Shown here: positions 9,400-18,003 of the stretch, one piece after another
How positions within the stretch are numbered: position 1 is the stretch's first letter
How the letters are laid out: the number at the start of each line of letters is the position of its first letter
Assembly: GCA_965228625.1 (NCBI GenBank)
Contig: OZ245829.1
Span: 62,001 to 126,000, forward strand
Source of the DNA: UBA2767 sp965228625
Lineage (GTDB): Bacteria > Pseudomonadota > Alphaproteobacteria > Rhizobiales > Methyloligellaceae
DNA: 64,000 bases
Direction of reading: 5' to 3'
The notes under the pieces: model-generated
Databases searched by the model: none
What the model saw: only the letters and a program-made list of their open reading frames with translations
Told to the model about the DNA's origin: nothing
Translations under genes and position numbers: made by a program

Positions 9400-11658
9400 T
9401 CAATCGGACAGCGATCTCACCAGCCTGTTGGTGCGCGTCAGGCGATCGGCTAGAATGCGAACCAGATATTCGTGGAAAGACGCTGCCACTTTCGGAGCTT
9501 CGACCGTCATTCGCTCAAGAGCTTTGCGGCTCAGACGCCAGACGGTCACATCGGTTTCCGTGACGACCGACGCGGAGCGTTGTTGATCCAGATAGAAGGC
9601 GAGTTCTCCGACGATTGTGCCGACACCCATCGTGCTGACACGAATTCGCGGTCCTTCCGGCGTGTCGAGTTGTACGCTGATTTTGCCGTGCTCGACAAAG
9701 AAAAGGTCTTTCGATTCCTCACCCTGAGTGATGAGAACGGTATCGGGTTCAAGCTCCATCTTCTCAAGGTATTTCAGCATGGTTTGCGATGCGTCCGGGC
9801 TGCGTAGAGCTCGCGAGAGTTGCCCCTTGATGCTGTCATCCCGCGCTGGCGGTCGCGGGTGCGTACTTTCATCCAGCAGGCATTCTTCACACCATTCCAT
9901 TGCCCGATCGAGGTCGTCAAAAGACCGGACTGGCAATCCACTGTCGGAGCCAAATCCGCCTTCCTCAAGCAGCCGCTGGATTTCCGGCCGGAGGTTCGTC
10001 GTGATCAATGTCGTGCCTGCTCTTTCGGCGAGCTGGCCAATCTTGATGAAACTGAGGACTGCCGATGAATCAAGACCTGTGACACCGCGGGTATCGAGCA
10101 AAAGGAAAAGGAGTTTTGGTTTAGCGCCCTCGCCCAACCGTGCCCGGACAAATCTCTGCAAACTGTGTGCGGTCCCGAAGAACACGAAGCCTTGAAGCCG
10201 CAGGATGAGAATCTCATTTCCCCTCGAAACAAGGTATTGCCGGTCCTCATCCGATCGCTCCACGCTGCTGTTGAAGTCCTCTCCTGAGACCGCATATTTG
10301 ACGACGTTGACCTGGCTGTAGTCGAGCGCAAACAAGACGACCGCGGATATCAGGCCGACCGTCACACCTTCAAGAAAACCTACGGTGCCGATGACGAGGA
10401 CGATGAGAATGATGATCAGGTACTCCCGCCGCGGCATCTTATAGAAGGCGTCGACGAGCCAGTCGTACATCAGGGAAAAGCCGATCCACAGCAACAGGCC
10501 GCCAAACAGCGGGATTGGCATGTAGGCGAGAAGCGGTGCGCCGAGAAACAGCGTTGCCGCGCATACCGCCGCGACAATGAAACCGGTGAGCCGGTAAGGC
10601 GCCCCGAGTTTGTTTCCGAGCAGGGACAATCCGAGCCCCTGGAAACCCGCTGTCCCGCCCCCCGCGCCGGCGACCAGGTTGGCCAGACCGGCTACCTGAA
10701 ACTCACGGTCAAGGTCGATGTCGCGTCTCAACGACAACTCCACCCCACTTGACGCGAGGAGAACCGACGCCGCCGTCACGACAACCATCGTCATGACCTT
10801 GGGAACTTCGGCCCAGATCACACGCCAGTCGATGCTGGCGAATGGATTCTCACTGAACGGTGGCCAGAGGTTTGTTTGTTCAGGCGGGTGAAATAACCAG
10901 CCTTCGGCCTGCAGTCCGGACAAACTCAGCTCCTGGCTCCATGCAACCAGATGAAAAAGAGCCAACGCGACACAGACTGATACAGGCAAGGCGAGAACGT
11001 TGTCGCCACGGCGGGAGATTGCCCACAGAACGCCGGCAAGCACTATTGCGGGCGCCCATTTTGCGATGCTGACAGGTGTCATCAGCAGGGGAAAGTTGTT
11101 CCGGGTCAGCGTTTCGCCGACGATTACACCGAGAGCCGCGTGGACGATCAGCCAGCCGACGCCCGCAAGAAATCCACCGATGACGGGATAGGGAATGAAC
11201 CTTATGAAGCGTCCGAGCCGGAAGTGCCCGAGCGCCAGCAGGCAGACGCCGGTAAAGGATGTTGCAAGCCCGATCGCCACAATGATTGTCAGAAATATCT
11301 CATGCTCGCTGCGGATACCGGTCATGGCCGTATGCATCGATGTGGCAATCACGGCCAGAGTCACCACCGTAACTTCCTGGCACAACGAGATCATGCCGGG
11401 ATATGAGCTGCCGTAGGCCGTAACGGCTGCAAGGATGATGGTGCTGAACAGACAAAGGCCAATGCCGACCGCGACATAGCCGCTCAATGCGCCGGAAAAA
11501 AGCAGAGCCGCATCTGAAATAGAGAACACGACCGCAAGCAGTCCACATACAATGCCGGCAGTCAGGCTCGACAGGAAGTCACGCCACGGGTAACGCTCGA
11601 GTATCTGCCGGATTGCCAGCGCACGCGTGCTGTTCTCTGGTTCGTGCTGCTGGCCCAC
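9400..11658 (-). CDS. SulP-family anion transporter with STAS and cyclic-nucleotide-binding domains
   Basis: The 752-residue protein has about 10-12 membrane segments (residues ~30-440) of the SulP/SLC26 type, including the GAGGGTAGFQGLGLSLLGNKLG segment. A STAS domain follows (~470-580, with LLLDTRGVTGLDSSAVLSFI), then a cyclic-nucleotide-binding-like domain (~630-745, with VEHGKISVQL and VGTIVGELAFYLDQQRSASV). It probably transports sulfate, bicarbonate or a dicarboxylate. The C-terminal cNMP domain suggests gating by cAMP or cGMP, and a class III cyclase gene lies 1 kb upstream on the same strand, separated by a dioxygenase gene. The substrate cannot be told from sequence. Confidence 0.92.
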   Translation of the reverse strand: MGQQHEPENSTRALAIRQILERYPWRDFLSSLTAGIVCGLLAVVFSISDAALLFSGALSGYVAVGIGLCLFSTIILAAVTAYGSSYPGMISLCQEVTVVTLAVIATSMHTAMTGIRSEHEIFLTIIVAIGLATSFTGVCLLALGHFRLGRFIRFIPYPVIGGFLAGVGWLIVHAALGVIVGETLTRNNFPLLMTPVSIAKWAPAIVLAGVLWAISRRGDNVLALPVSVCVALALFHLVAWSQELSLSGLQAEGWLFHPPEQTNLWPPFSENPFASIDWRVIWAEVPKVMTMVVVTAASVLLASSGVELSLRRDIDLDREFQVAGLANLVAGAGGGTAGFQGLGLSLLGNKLGAPYRLTGFIVAAVCAATLFLGAPLLAYMPIPLFGGLLLWIGFSLMYDWLVDAFYKMPRREYLIIILIVLVIGTVGFLEGVTVGLISAVVLFALDYSQVNVVKYAVSGEDFNSSVERSDEDRQYLVSRGNEILILRLQGFVFFGTAHSLQRFVRARLGEGAKPKLLFLLLDTRGVTGLDSSAVLSFIKIGQLAERAGTTLITTNLRPEIQRLLEEGGFGSDSGLPVRSFDDLDRAMEWCEECLLDESTHPRPPARDDSIKGQLSRALRSPDASQTMLKYLEKMELEPDTVLITQGEESKDLFFVEHGKISVQLDTPEGPRIRVSTMGVGTIVGELAFYLDQQRSASVVTETDVTVWRLSRKALERMTVEAPKVAASFHEYLVRILADRLTRTNRLVRSLSD

Positions 11659-11767
11659 GTCTGTCTCCTGGGTCTGCGGTTCGTCTCCCCGTGTATTCTG
11701 CGTGACGCGGGAAATCTCTGAATTTTGCGGTGGGTGCTCCTACACAGGTTCCGTGTGGCGACGGCGA

Positions 11768-12634
11768 TTAGACAGGCTTGTCGCCGCAGATGGTGACGCG
11801 GTGCATTTCGCGGCGGTGGCCGTGATAGTCGTTCAGGGCAAGATGCTGCGTACAGCGATTGTCCCAAAAGGCGATCGACCCATTGCGCCAGCGGAAACGG
11901 CAGGTGAATTCCGGCCGCGCGGCGTGATCCCACAAATAGGCCAGCAACGGCCCGCTTTCTTCCTTGGTCCAGCCTTCGAAGCGCTGCGTGAAGTTGTAAT
12001 TGACGAACAGGAGTTTGCGGCCGGTTTCGGGGTGAGTGCGGATGACGGGATGAACAACCTCCGTCTCCGCTTCATCGCTTGCGCGCACGTTCATGGAGAT
12101 GTCGCCGCCTTCTTTGGAGCGCAGCGTGGTGCGGCTGTTGAGGCCGAACGAGCGCGATGCGCTGTGGACCGCACGCAGGCCGTTGAGCGTTTCCTTCAGG
12201 CCGTCGGAGAGCGCGTCATACGCCAGGTACATGTTGGCGAACATGGTGTCGCCGCCGGCCTCCGGCACATCCAGGGCATACAGGACCGAACCGAGCGCAG
12301 GTTCCTTGTAGAACGTCACGTCGGAGTGCCAGGTTCCGCCGAAATTGATCGAGACGCTGTCCTCGGCCTCTTTCACCACGGGCATGATTTCCGGATGGTC
12401 CTTTAGCCCGGCGGCGAACGGGTGAATGTCGAGTTCGCCGAACAGTCGCGCGAACCGCAGATGCTGTTCCGGCGTGATGGTCTGGTCGCGAAAGAAGATG
12501 ACCTGATTGTCGAGAAACGCCTGGTGAATGGCATCGACTTCCGCGTTCGAAAGCGATTGCGACAGGTCGATGCCATGGATTTCGGCGCCGAGCGCGCTCG
12601 TCAGACGTTCTATTCGAATATCGGTTTCAGCCAC
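11768..12634 (-). CDS. TauD/TfdA-family Fe(II)/2-oxoglutarate dioxygenase
   Basis: A GTG start at 12634 is chosen because GGGGAG lies 7 bases upstream and the protein then starts at the conserved region (IRIERLTSALGAEIHGIDLS). The 2-His-1-Asp iron site is visible: His103 and Asp105 in GTWHSDVTF and His264 in CTQHLALNDY, with Arg275 in HRREMHRVTI for 2-oxoglutarate. 288 residues, typical of TauD/TfdA enzymes, which hydroxylate taurine, alkyl sulfates or aryloxyacids. Proximity to a SulP transporter hints at an organosulfur substrate, but this is only a guess. Confidence 0.9.
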   Translation of the reverse strand: MAETDIRIERLTSALGAEIHGIDLSQSLSNAEVDAIHQAFLDNQVIFFRDQTITPEQHLRFARLFGELDIHPFAAGLKDHPEIMPVVKEAEDSVSINFGGTWHSDVTFYKEPALGSVLYALDVPEAGGDTMFANMYLAYDALSDGLKETLNGLRAVHSASRSFGLNSRTTLRSKEGGDISMNVRASDEAETEVVHPVIRTHPETGRKLLFVNYNFTQRFEGWTKEESGPLLAYLWDHAARPEFTCRFRWRNGSIAFWDNRCTQHLALNDYHGHRREMHRVTICGDKPV

Positions 12635-12729
12635 CTCGCGTCTCCCCTCAACTGTTGCCAACCGGCATTGCGTAAGAGTGCCGCAAACGCACGGCGCGTG
12701 CAATCGGCGCCGGCGCGAAAGGATGCGAT

Positions 12730-14073
12730 TCAGGCTGTCGTGTAGAGGATCACCGGCTCGCTGACGCCGCGCACGTCGAATTCCCCGACGCGCTTCACGT
12801 CAACGGCGTCCCGTGCCGCTTCGGCAATGCCTTCCGTCATCAGGACGCTGGTCCCGGTTTCCTTGTTCAACTGTTCAAGGCGGGCGGCAATGTTCACGCA
12901 CTTGCCGTGCACCGTGTACGACAGACGGTCGCTGCTGCCGACGGCCCCGGCTGCGAGTTCGCCGGTGTTCAGGCCCACGCGAACGCGCAGCTTTTGTCCC
13001 TCGAACGTGCGGCCCGAGACCATGTCCACCAGGGCCTTCGAGGCGCGGACCGCCTGCGCGATATGGTCATTGTCGGCGATGGGGACGTTGAAGCTTGCGA
13101 GGATCGCGTCTCCCTGAAACTGATTGATGGTTCCGCCGTGCGCCGTGATGATTTCGCCGGCCGCCTCGAAATAGAGATTGAGGACCCGCAGCAGTTCGTC
13201 CGGCGATATCGTCTCGCTCAGATTCGTGAACCCTTCCAGATCAGCGAAAAGAACGGTGGCCTCTCGCTTGTTCGGGACCAGTTGTCCGCGATCCAGGATG
13301 ATTTGCCTGGCAATGGACCTCGGCACGTACTTGCCTAACGTCTCCCGAACGAACTGTTGCTGTTCGATGGCGCTTTGGCGCCGGCGCTCGGCTGCGAGCA
13401 ACCTGCGGACCTGACGCCTGGACCGCCAGACCAGTCCGGCAATCAGCACCCCCGAGATGCCGATCAGGATCACCTCGACAACTCGCCCGATCGAATTGAA
13501 GAAGTAGGGATTGCCGACCAACTCAAGGATCTGTGTGCGGGTTGTGCCGGCGGGCTCAAGCGCCGACCAGTCGATCGTTTCCGGCTGCCACTGGACAAGG
13601 AGCGCAAGAATTGCCCACGCAGACGCGCAAGCGATACCGGCCACAAGTGCAATGTATGGTTTGTAGCTATAGCCGACGCTGGCGATATAGACGATCAGCA
13701 GGGCAAAATACGATTCCCGGTATGGGTATTGCGGCGGAAGGTCGAAGCCGGACAACGGATTCGGCACCGCGATGACGACCGCGAGCGCGACGGAGTCGAT
13801 GGCGATGACCAGGGCCCGGGCGATTGCCCAGTCGGGCCGGTACGAGTTCAACCAGAGCTGAACCAGTCCCGTGAGCGTGAAGCCGACAATGAACAGCAAA
13901 GGCCAGTAAAGACCGGGCGGGTCATAACTGACGACAAGGAAGAGCGCCATCACGGCGATGATGACGCCCTTGGCAATCAGGACGAGCAACGTTCCACGCC
14001 ACTCTTCCCGGCCGAGTTCGTCACGGTCCCCGGGGATCGCGCGGTCGTTGTGTGGCCTTTCGTTCGTAGGCAA
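12730..14073 (-). CDS. Class III adenylate/guanylate cyclase, membrane-bound
   Basis: The catalytic domain occupies the C-terminal ~190 residues: TVLFADLEGFTNLSE holds the first metal-binding aspartate, FQGDAILASFNVP the second, and GLNTGELAAGAVGS the transition-state region. Five or six membrane helices precede it, followed by a coiled linker (RRLLAAERRRQSAIEQQQFV). The frame is open back to 14310, but the first ~79 residues of that longer version are arginine-rich and unlike a protein N-terminus. A TTG at 14073 with GAGG about 8 bases upstream is preferred. It makes cAMP or cGMP; the nearby cNMP-binding SulP protein is a possible target. Confidence 0.87.
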   Translation of the reverse strand: MPTNERPHNDRAIPGDRDELGREEWRGTLLVLIAKGVIIAVMALFLVVSYDPPGLYWPLLFIVGFTLTGLVQLWLNSYRPDWAIARALVIAIDSVALAVVIAVPNPLSGFDLPPQYPYRESYFALLIVYIASVGYSYKPYIALVAGIACASAWAILALLVQWQPETIDWSALEPAGTTRTQILELVGNPYFFNSIGRVVEVILIGISGVLIAGLVWRSRRQVRRLLAAERRRQSAIEQQQFVRETLGKYVPRSIARQIILDRGQLVPNKREATVLFADLEGFTNLSETISPDELLRVLNLYFEAAGEIITAHGGTINQFQGDAILASFNVPIADNDHIAQAVRASKALVDMVSGRTFEGQKLRVRVGLNTGELAAGAVGSSDRLSYTVHGKCVNIAARLEQLNKETGTSVLMTEGIAEAARDAVDVKRVGEFDVRGVSEPVILYTTA

Positions 14074-14446
14074 GTCTGAGCCTCGATTTCGTTGGACGCG
14101 AGTTCGTCGGCGCGCCGATGTCCGCGTGGCCCCTGTGGCCCGGTGTGTCCTGCGTGTCTGTTTGCTGTCTGACTTTGTCCGCGTCGGCAAGACGCACGTC
14201 TGCCTGCCGGCGCAGGCATGCCGTTCGGTTTGCAGGATGCCTTCCAACGGCGGCAAACCAAAGGCGGGAATGGAAGCGCCCTTTTTAGCAGCCCGCTTCT
14301 CCGTCGCCAACTCACGGGTTCTTGTGGTGAGACCGCAATGTCGCGGTCAATCAACATGCGATCATGTGGAGCGCGTTGCGTGTGACACGTTGTGGCTTCA
14401 GTGTATGGAATTGTCTTGAAGTCGATTGGCGTGAGGACGCTTGACG

Positions 14447-14851
14447 ATGGCGATCGAAAACAGCAGTGCCGCGGAGACCGTTGTCACGGACTTCATCGAG
14501 GCATTCGGTCAGGGCAACTACGACAGAATGGCAAATCTGCTTGCCGACGACGTTGAGAGTTACGTGACAAATGCTCAAGGAGGATCGACGTTGCTGCGCG
14601 GTCGCGGAGCCTATATGGCCGCGATCGAAAGCGTTGACTACAAGGCGGTCGGGCCGAGCATCACGATCACGCAGATCCTCTCCGTGAAGCCCGATCAGGT
14701 GCTTGTCATGGTGGAGATAAAGGCGGAGCGGAAGGGCAGAGCGCTGCATAACTACGCAGCGTTTCTGATGGACGTGCGGGAGGGGCGAATTCAGGCGATG
14801 CGCATGGTCGAGGCGCTGCCTGCCTACAGCGATGCGTTCTGGAAAGACTGA
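14447..14851 (+). CDS. SnoaL/NTF2-like domain protein
   Basis: A 134-residue single-domain protein with the cone-shaped NTF2/SnoaL pattern: helix AAETVVTDFIEAFGQGNYDRMANLLADDV, then four strands ending in MRMVEALPAYSDAFW. ATG 14447 follows GAGG at suitable spacing; a TTG six bases earlier is also in frame. Such proteins serve as isomerases, hydratases or ligand binders of small molecules. The gene overlaps by 28 bp the convergent zinc-ribbon gene at its 3' end. No operon context identifies the ligand. Confidence 0.8.
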   Translation: MAIENSSAAETVVTDFIEAFGQGNYDRMANLLADDVESYVTNAQGGSTLLRGRGAYMAAIESVDYKAVGPSITITQILSVKPDQVLVMVEIKAERKGRALHNYAAFLMDVREGRIQAMRMVEALPAYSDAFWKD

Positions 14852-15159
14852 ACGGAAACGGGCTCGTGTTTGCCCATGTCCTTCCACAACACCAGAGCCC
14901 GCGCCGACGCACCGAACCGGGCGTGGCTGCCGAGGAAGCCGCCCGGATAAATCTGCGGCATGACATCGATGTCCCTGCCGCCGCATCGGCTGCATTTCAG
15001 ATAGCTGGCGATCTTCGGGAACGGTGTCTCGGGGGGAATGCCGGGGACAATGGCGCCGGCGAGAATCTCGACGCCGCGCGGACAGGACTGGCAACGCAGC
15101 CAGATCAACTGATCTTCCGCGACAACACGACCAAAAGTGAGAACTTGATGCTTGCGCAA
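14824..15159 (-). CDS. Hypothetical protein with two CxxC pairs (zinc-ribbon-like)
   Basis: The 111-residue frame contains CQSCPRGVEIL and, 30 residues later, LKCSRCGGRDIDVMP, a pair of CxxC motifs spaced as in a small zinc ribbon. The C-terminal PQIYPGGFLGSHARFG and VLWKDMGKHEPV segments look conserved rather than random. The start is a TTG at 15159 without a clear ribosome site; an internal start is possible. It diverges from the SRAP gene 32 bp away and overlaps the SnoaL gene tail-to-tail by 28 bp. Confidence 0.6.
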   Translation of the reverse strand: MRKHQVLTFGRVVAEDQLIWLRCQSCPRGVEILAGAIVPGIPPETPFPKIASYLKCSRCGGRDIDVMPQIYPGGFLGSHARFGASARALVLWKDMGKHEPVSVQSFQNASL

Positions 15160-15190
15160 AGGCTGCTACTTTCGCGTGCTTGGGCGAGAT

Positions 15191-15844
15191 ATGTGCAACC
15201 TATATTCCCAGACAACGAACGTCGAGGCCATCAGGCGGCTGTTCGGTGTGATCCGGATCGATCCGAGTGCCGGCAACCTGCCGGCGCAGTCGGCGATCTT
15301 TCCGGGCTACACCGCACCGGTGGTTCGCCTGACAGATGGCGAGCGTGAACTCGTCATGATGTCGTGGGGATTCGTCCTGCCGCAGAAGGACAAGGCGGCG
15401 AAACGCGTGACCAACGCGCGTGATGAAAAAGTGCGGATGAGCAGGTTCTGGAAGGGATCATTCGAGGAGCGCCGGTGCCTGGTGCCGGTGACGTCGTTTG
15501 CCGAGCCGAAGGGCCGCAAACCGGCCGTTTGGCACTGGTTCGCCTTGAAGGGAGAGGAGCCGCGCCCGCCATTTGCGTTTGCCGGGCTCTGGCGCAGTTG
15601 GAAGGGCCCGCTGAAACCGGGCGCCGAGACGGAGGAGTTGAACGTCTACGCGTTCCTGACGACCACGCCGAACGAGGTGGTCCGGCCGATCCATCCGAGC
15701 CGGATGCCGGTCATGCTCTCAGGGGAAGATCAGTTCGAAACGTGGCTGGAAGGTTCGCAGGGGGAAGCCTTCGCCCTCGCCCGCCCCTTTCCTTCGAACC
15801 GGATGCATGTGGTGCATACCGGAGAGACGAAGGACGAAGGGTAA
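15191..15844 (+). CDS. SOS response-associated peptidase (SRAP / HMCES-like)
   Basis: ATG 15191 is chosen because it places the catalytic cysteine directly after the initiator methionine (MCNLYSQTTN), as required in SRAP proteins; the ORF open 39 bases upstream is not translated. RCLVPVTSFAEP and HPSRMPVML carry the conserved glutamate and histidine. The family cross-links to abasic sites in single-stranded DNA through Cys2 and protects them (HMCES/YedK). 217 residues, typical. Confidence 0.93.
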   Translation: MCNLYSQTTNVEAIRRLFGVIRIDPSAGNLPAQSAIFPGYTAPVVRLTDGERELVMMSWGFVLPQKDKAAKRVTNARDEKVRMSRFWKGSFEERRCLVPVTSFAEPKGRKPAVWHWFALKGEEPRPPFAFAGLWRSWKGPLKPGAETEELNVYAFLTTTPNEVVRPIHPSRMPVMLSGEDQFETWLEGSQGEAFALARPFPSNRMHVVHTGETKDEG

Positions 15845-16025
15845 TGCGGCAGCGGAGCGTTAACCTCAGCTTTGGCTTTGCGCGCGAAGATATCTGTGGA
15901 TGTGCGGCCTGGTCTTCTTTCCACTTGGTTCCAAGCCGCACCCGCGGGCGCCGCTGTCACGTCCCCCGGTTGATTGGCGGCGGGTGGCGCCCGCTCCCAC
16001 AAATGGGCCCGGAACCAGCTACGGC

Positions 16026-16472
16026 CTACTTGCGTTCGAGTACGACGGCGAAGGACACGCCTTTGCCGATGCCCTTGTAGGTCAGGTACATCTTGCCGTC
16101 CTTGACGTGTCCTTCATAGAACCCGGTGCCGCGAAACGTGTTGTCTGACGCGATCTCGACGATGTTCAGTTTCGTGCGCTCCAGCAGGTCGAAGGTTCCG
16201 GTCGTGCGTTCGTTGTGCCATTCGCGGTAGTCCTTCACCCGCCAGCGGTTCTTCGCCCAGATCAGGTTCTTTTCCTGCTTGACGATGTTCAGCTCCATCT
16301 GCGCGTCATGATTGATCTGGCCGAGCTCTTCGTTGGGCTTGGAAAAGGCGGTGTTGAAGGTGCCCGACCACACCCCGACCACATTTGGAAACTCGTCGGC
16401 GCCGGTCGCGGCGGTGTTGGGCGTAACAAAGATGAGAGCAAGAACAGCGGCGGCTGACAGACGTCCGATCAT
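16026..16472 (-). CDS. Secreted hypothetical protein, copy 1 of tandem pair
   Basis: The 148-residue protein starts at ATG 16472 behind AGGAGG and has a signal peptide (MIGRLSAAAVLALIF...GAD). The mature part starts FPNVVGVWSGTF and consists of predicted beta strands, ending GKGVSFAVVLERK. It is paralogous to the next gene at exactly 673 bp distance, with nearly identical signal peptide and C-terminus and a more divergent middle. The function is unknown; the fold may be lipocalin-like, as for the gene at 6947-7396. Confidence 0.75.
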   Translation of the reverse strand: MIGRLSAAAVLALIFVTPNTAATGADEFPNVVGVWSGTFNTAFSKPNEELGQINHDAQMELNIVKQEKNLIWAKNRWRVKDYREWHNERTTGTFDLLERTKLNIVEIASDNTFRGTGFYEGHVKDGKMYLTYKGIGKGVSFAVVLERK

Positions 16473-16698
16473 GGCTTTTCCTCCTGATTTACGCGCATCG
16501 GTCGTCGGATCAGATTCAACCCGAAGCGTGTCACGGTCAAGCGATGCGGGTGTGCAGTCGGCAGGTCGGATGTGCCGACGCCCGAAAGCCAGCGGATGAG
16601 TCTGAGATTGGTCGGTTCCGGTTTTGGGGCAAAACACGCCGCGCACTGGGGAAGGCGCCTGCTTTCAGACGTGCCGGGTTTCAGCCACGCCAGGCAGG

Positions 16699-17145
16699 TT
16701 ACTTGCGTTCCAGCAAAACGGCGAACGAGATGCCACTGCCGATGCCCTTGTAGGTCAGGTACATCTTGCCGTCCTTCACATGGCCTTCAAAGACGCCGGT
16801 GCTGCCGATCTCCGGAGTCGGTGCAACCTCGACAATGTTGAGTTTCGTCCGCTCGAGCAGATCGAAGGTTCCGGTCGTATGCTCGTCGTGCCACTTGCCG
16901 TGCTTGTTCACCCGCCACCGGTTTTTTGCCCAGACGAGGTTGTTGTGTTGTTTCGTAATATGGAGCTCCATCTGAGCTCCCTGGGCCTCCTCGTCGAAGT
17001 GTCCGTGACCCTTCGAAAACGCAACGTCGTACGTGCCGGTCCACACACCGATGACGTTCGGGAAGGCTTCGGCGCCGATTGCGGCCGTGTTGGGTGTGAC
17101 GAAGATGAGAGCAAGAACAGCGGCGGCTGACAGACGTCCGATCAT
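16699..17145 (-). CDS. Secreted hypothetical protein, copy 2 of tandem pair
   Basis: Tandem copy of the preceding gene, with the same start region (AGGAG before ATG 17145), signal peptide and ending (GSGISFAVLLERK). Diverged residues lie mostly between positions 35 and 60 and near residue 110, as expected for paralogs under relaxed or diversifying selection. The copy includes upstream promoter sequence (around TTCAACCCGAAGCGTGTCAC), which is also duplicated. It directly abuts the last gene of the phage-like cluster, which ends at 17209. Confidence 0.75.
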   Translation of the reverse strand: MIGRLSAAAVLALIFVTPNTAAIGAEAFPNVIGVWTGTYDVAFSKGHGHFDEEAQGAQMELHITKQHNNLVWAKNRWRVNKHGKWHDEHTTGTFDLLERTKLNIVEVAPTPEIGSTGVFEGHVKDGKMYLTYKGIGSGISFAVLLERK

Positions 17146-17208
17146 GGTTTTTCTCCTGTTTTGCACGTATCGGTCGTCGGTTCAGCTTCAACCCGAAGCG
17201 TGTCACGG

Positions 17209-17694
17209 TCAAGCAATGTCGGCCTGCTCGTCGTCACACGTCCTGCCCTGCCGTGGGCTCGGAACGCAGTTGGCCGGCGTCCGCATCATCCGTCTGACGA
17301 AACGAGTCCACCATTTCCGAAGGAACGACGACGAAACCTGGCGTCCGAGAGATTCATCGCGCATGACGAGGTTACCGCGCAGGACCGTAACCGGTCGCCC
17401 GCGGAAGGACGGGAACGCCGCCACGATGCCGGAGGGACGGAAGGCGGCCATGGCAAGGGGAATCCGGATACAGCGGCCCGCGTGAAAGGCCCCGGCCGCG
17501 AGCTCGTCTCCGACCGCCGGCTTGCCCGCGGCATCCGCCGACACGATTTCCCGGATGGTTTCAAGATCGTGGCACCAGGACGCGATGCCGACTTCTGTCT
17601 TCCAGGTCGGAGCCGCGATCACGGCGAACACGAACAGCACGTAGAGCACAAAAAAGGCGGCCAGCGCCGCCATGAATTCCCGAAGGGTCATCAT
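17209..17694 (-). CDS. Membrane-anchored hypothetical protein at the distal end of the phage-like late operon
   Basis: From ATG 17694 the protein opens MMTLREFMAALAAFFVLYVLFVFAVIAAP, one membrane segment or uncleaved signal, then ~140 residues with no recognised domain, rich in arginine towards the C-terminus. It follows the holin candidate by 45 bp on the same strand, the position where spanins or lysis accessories often lie, but it lacks the coiled-coil helix of an Rz-type inner spanin. I do not recognise it. The last codons lie in the box shared with the tandem secreted genes. Confidence 0.6.
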   Translation of the reverse strand: MMTLREFMAALAAFFVLYVLFVFAVIAAPTWKTEVGIASWCHDLETIREIVSADAAGKPAVGDELAAGAFHAGRCIRIPLAMAAFRPSGIVAAFPSFRGRPVTVLRGNLVMRDESLGRQVSSSFLRKWWTRFVRRMMRTPANCVPSPRQGRTCDDEQADIA

Positions 17695-17739
17695 CTTATC
17701 CCAGGTTGTCGTCAAAGGGCTTGAAGGGGTCACGCGGGC

Positions 17740-17964
17740 TCAGCCCGCGATTGCTTTTCCCCCCTTGTGCCCGAGGCCGAACGCGCCGAGGACGACGCCA
17801 ATGATCTCCAGCCACTCATTGCCGAGTTGCGGAACCTCGATGCCGAACTCGCCGGCGACGTATGCGGCGAGCGCAAGGCCGAAGCCCGCGACCGTTTTCC
17901 AGCCGTCGATGGGGCCCATGCCCTTGAGCAGGACCTTGGCCAGGATCTCGAACAGAAAGTTCAT
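17740..17964 (-). CDS. Phage holin candidate
   Basis: The 74-residue protein (ATG 17964 behind GGAGA) has a short amphipathic start, a membrane segment (WKTVAGFGLALAAYVAGEF), a second weaker one (WLEIIGVVLGAFGLG) and a basic tail (HKGGKAIAG). Size, two hydrophobic segments and its place directly after the endolysin gene fit a small holin that permeabilises the inner membrane at lysis. A weak terminator overlaps the end of the endolysin gene just upstream, so this gene may have its own transcript. Confidence 0.65.
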   Translation of the reverse strand: MNFLFEILAKVLLKGMGPIDGWKTVAGFGLALAAYVAGEFGIEVPQLGNEWLEIIGVVLGAFGLGHKGGKAIAG

Positions 17965-17979
17965 GGGGATTCTCCAATG

Positions 17980-18003
17980 AAAAGCCCGGCTCACGGGCCG
18001 GGC
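17980..18003 (-). terminator. Hairpin after the endolysin gene (minus strand)
   Basis: GCCCGGC (17984-17990) and GCCGGGC (17997-18003) pair, followed on the minus strand by TTTT (17983-17980). It overlaps the stop codon of the endolysin gene. The T-run is short, so it may only attenuate read-through into the holin gene. Confidence 0.45.

Larger units (their letters stand above)
16026..17217 (-). repeat. 673-bp tandem duplication including promoter
   Basis: Start, stop and upstream sequence of the two secreted-protein genes are all offset by 673 bp. The conserved upstream box CAACCCGAAGCGTGTCACGG appears before both copies, so gene plus promoter were duplicated as a unit. The right copy of the box runs into the end of the phage-like gene at 17209. 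Confidence 0.7.
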
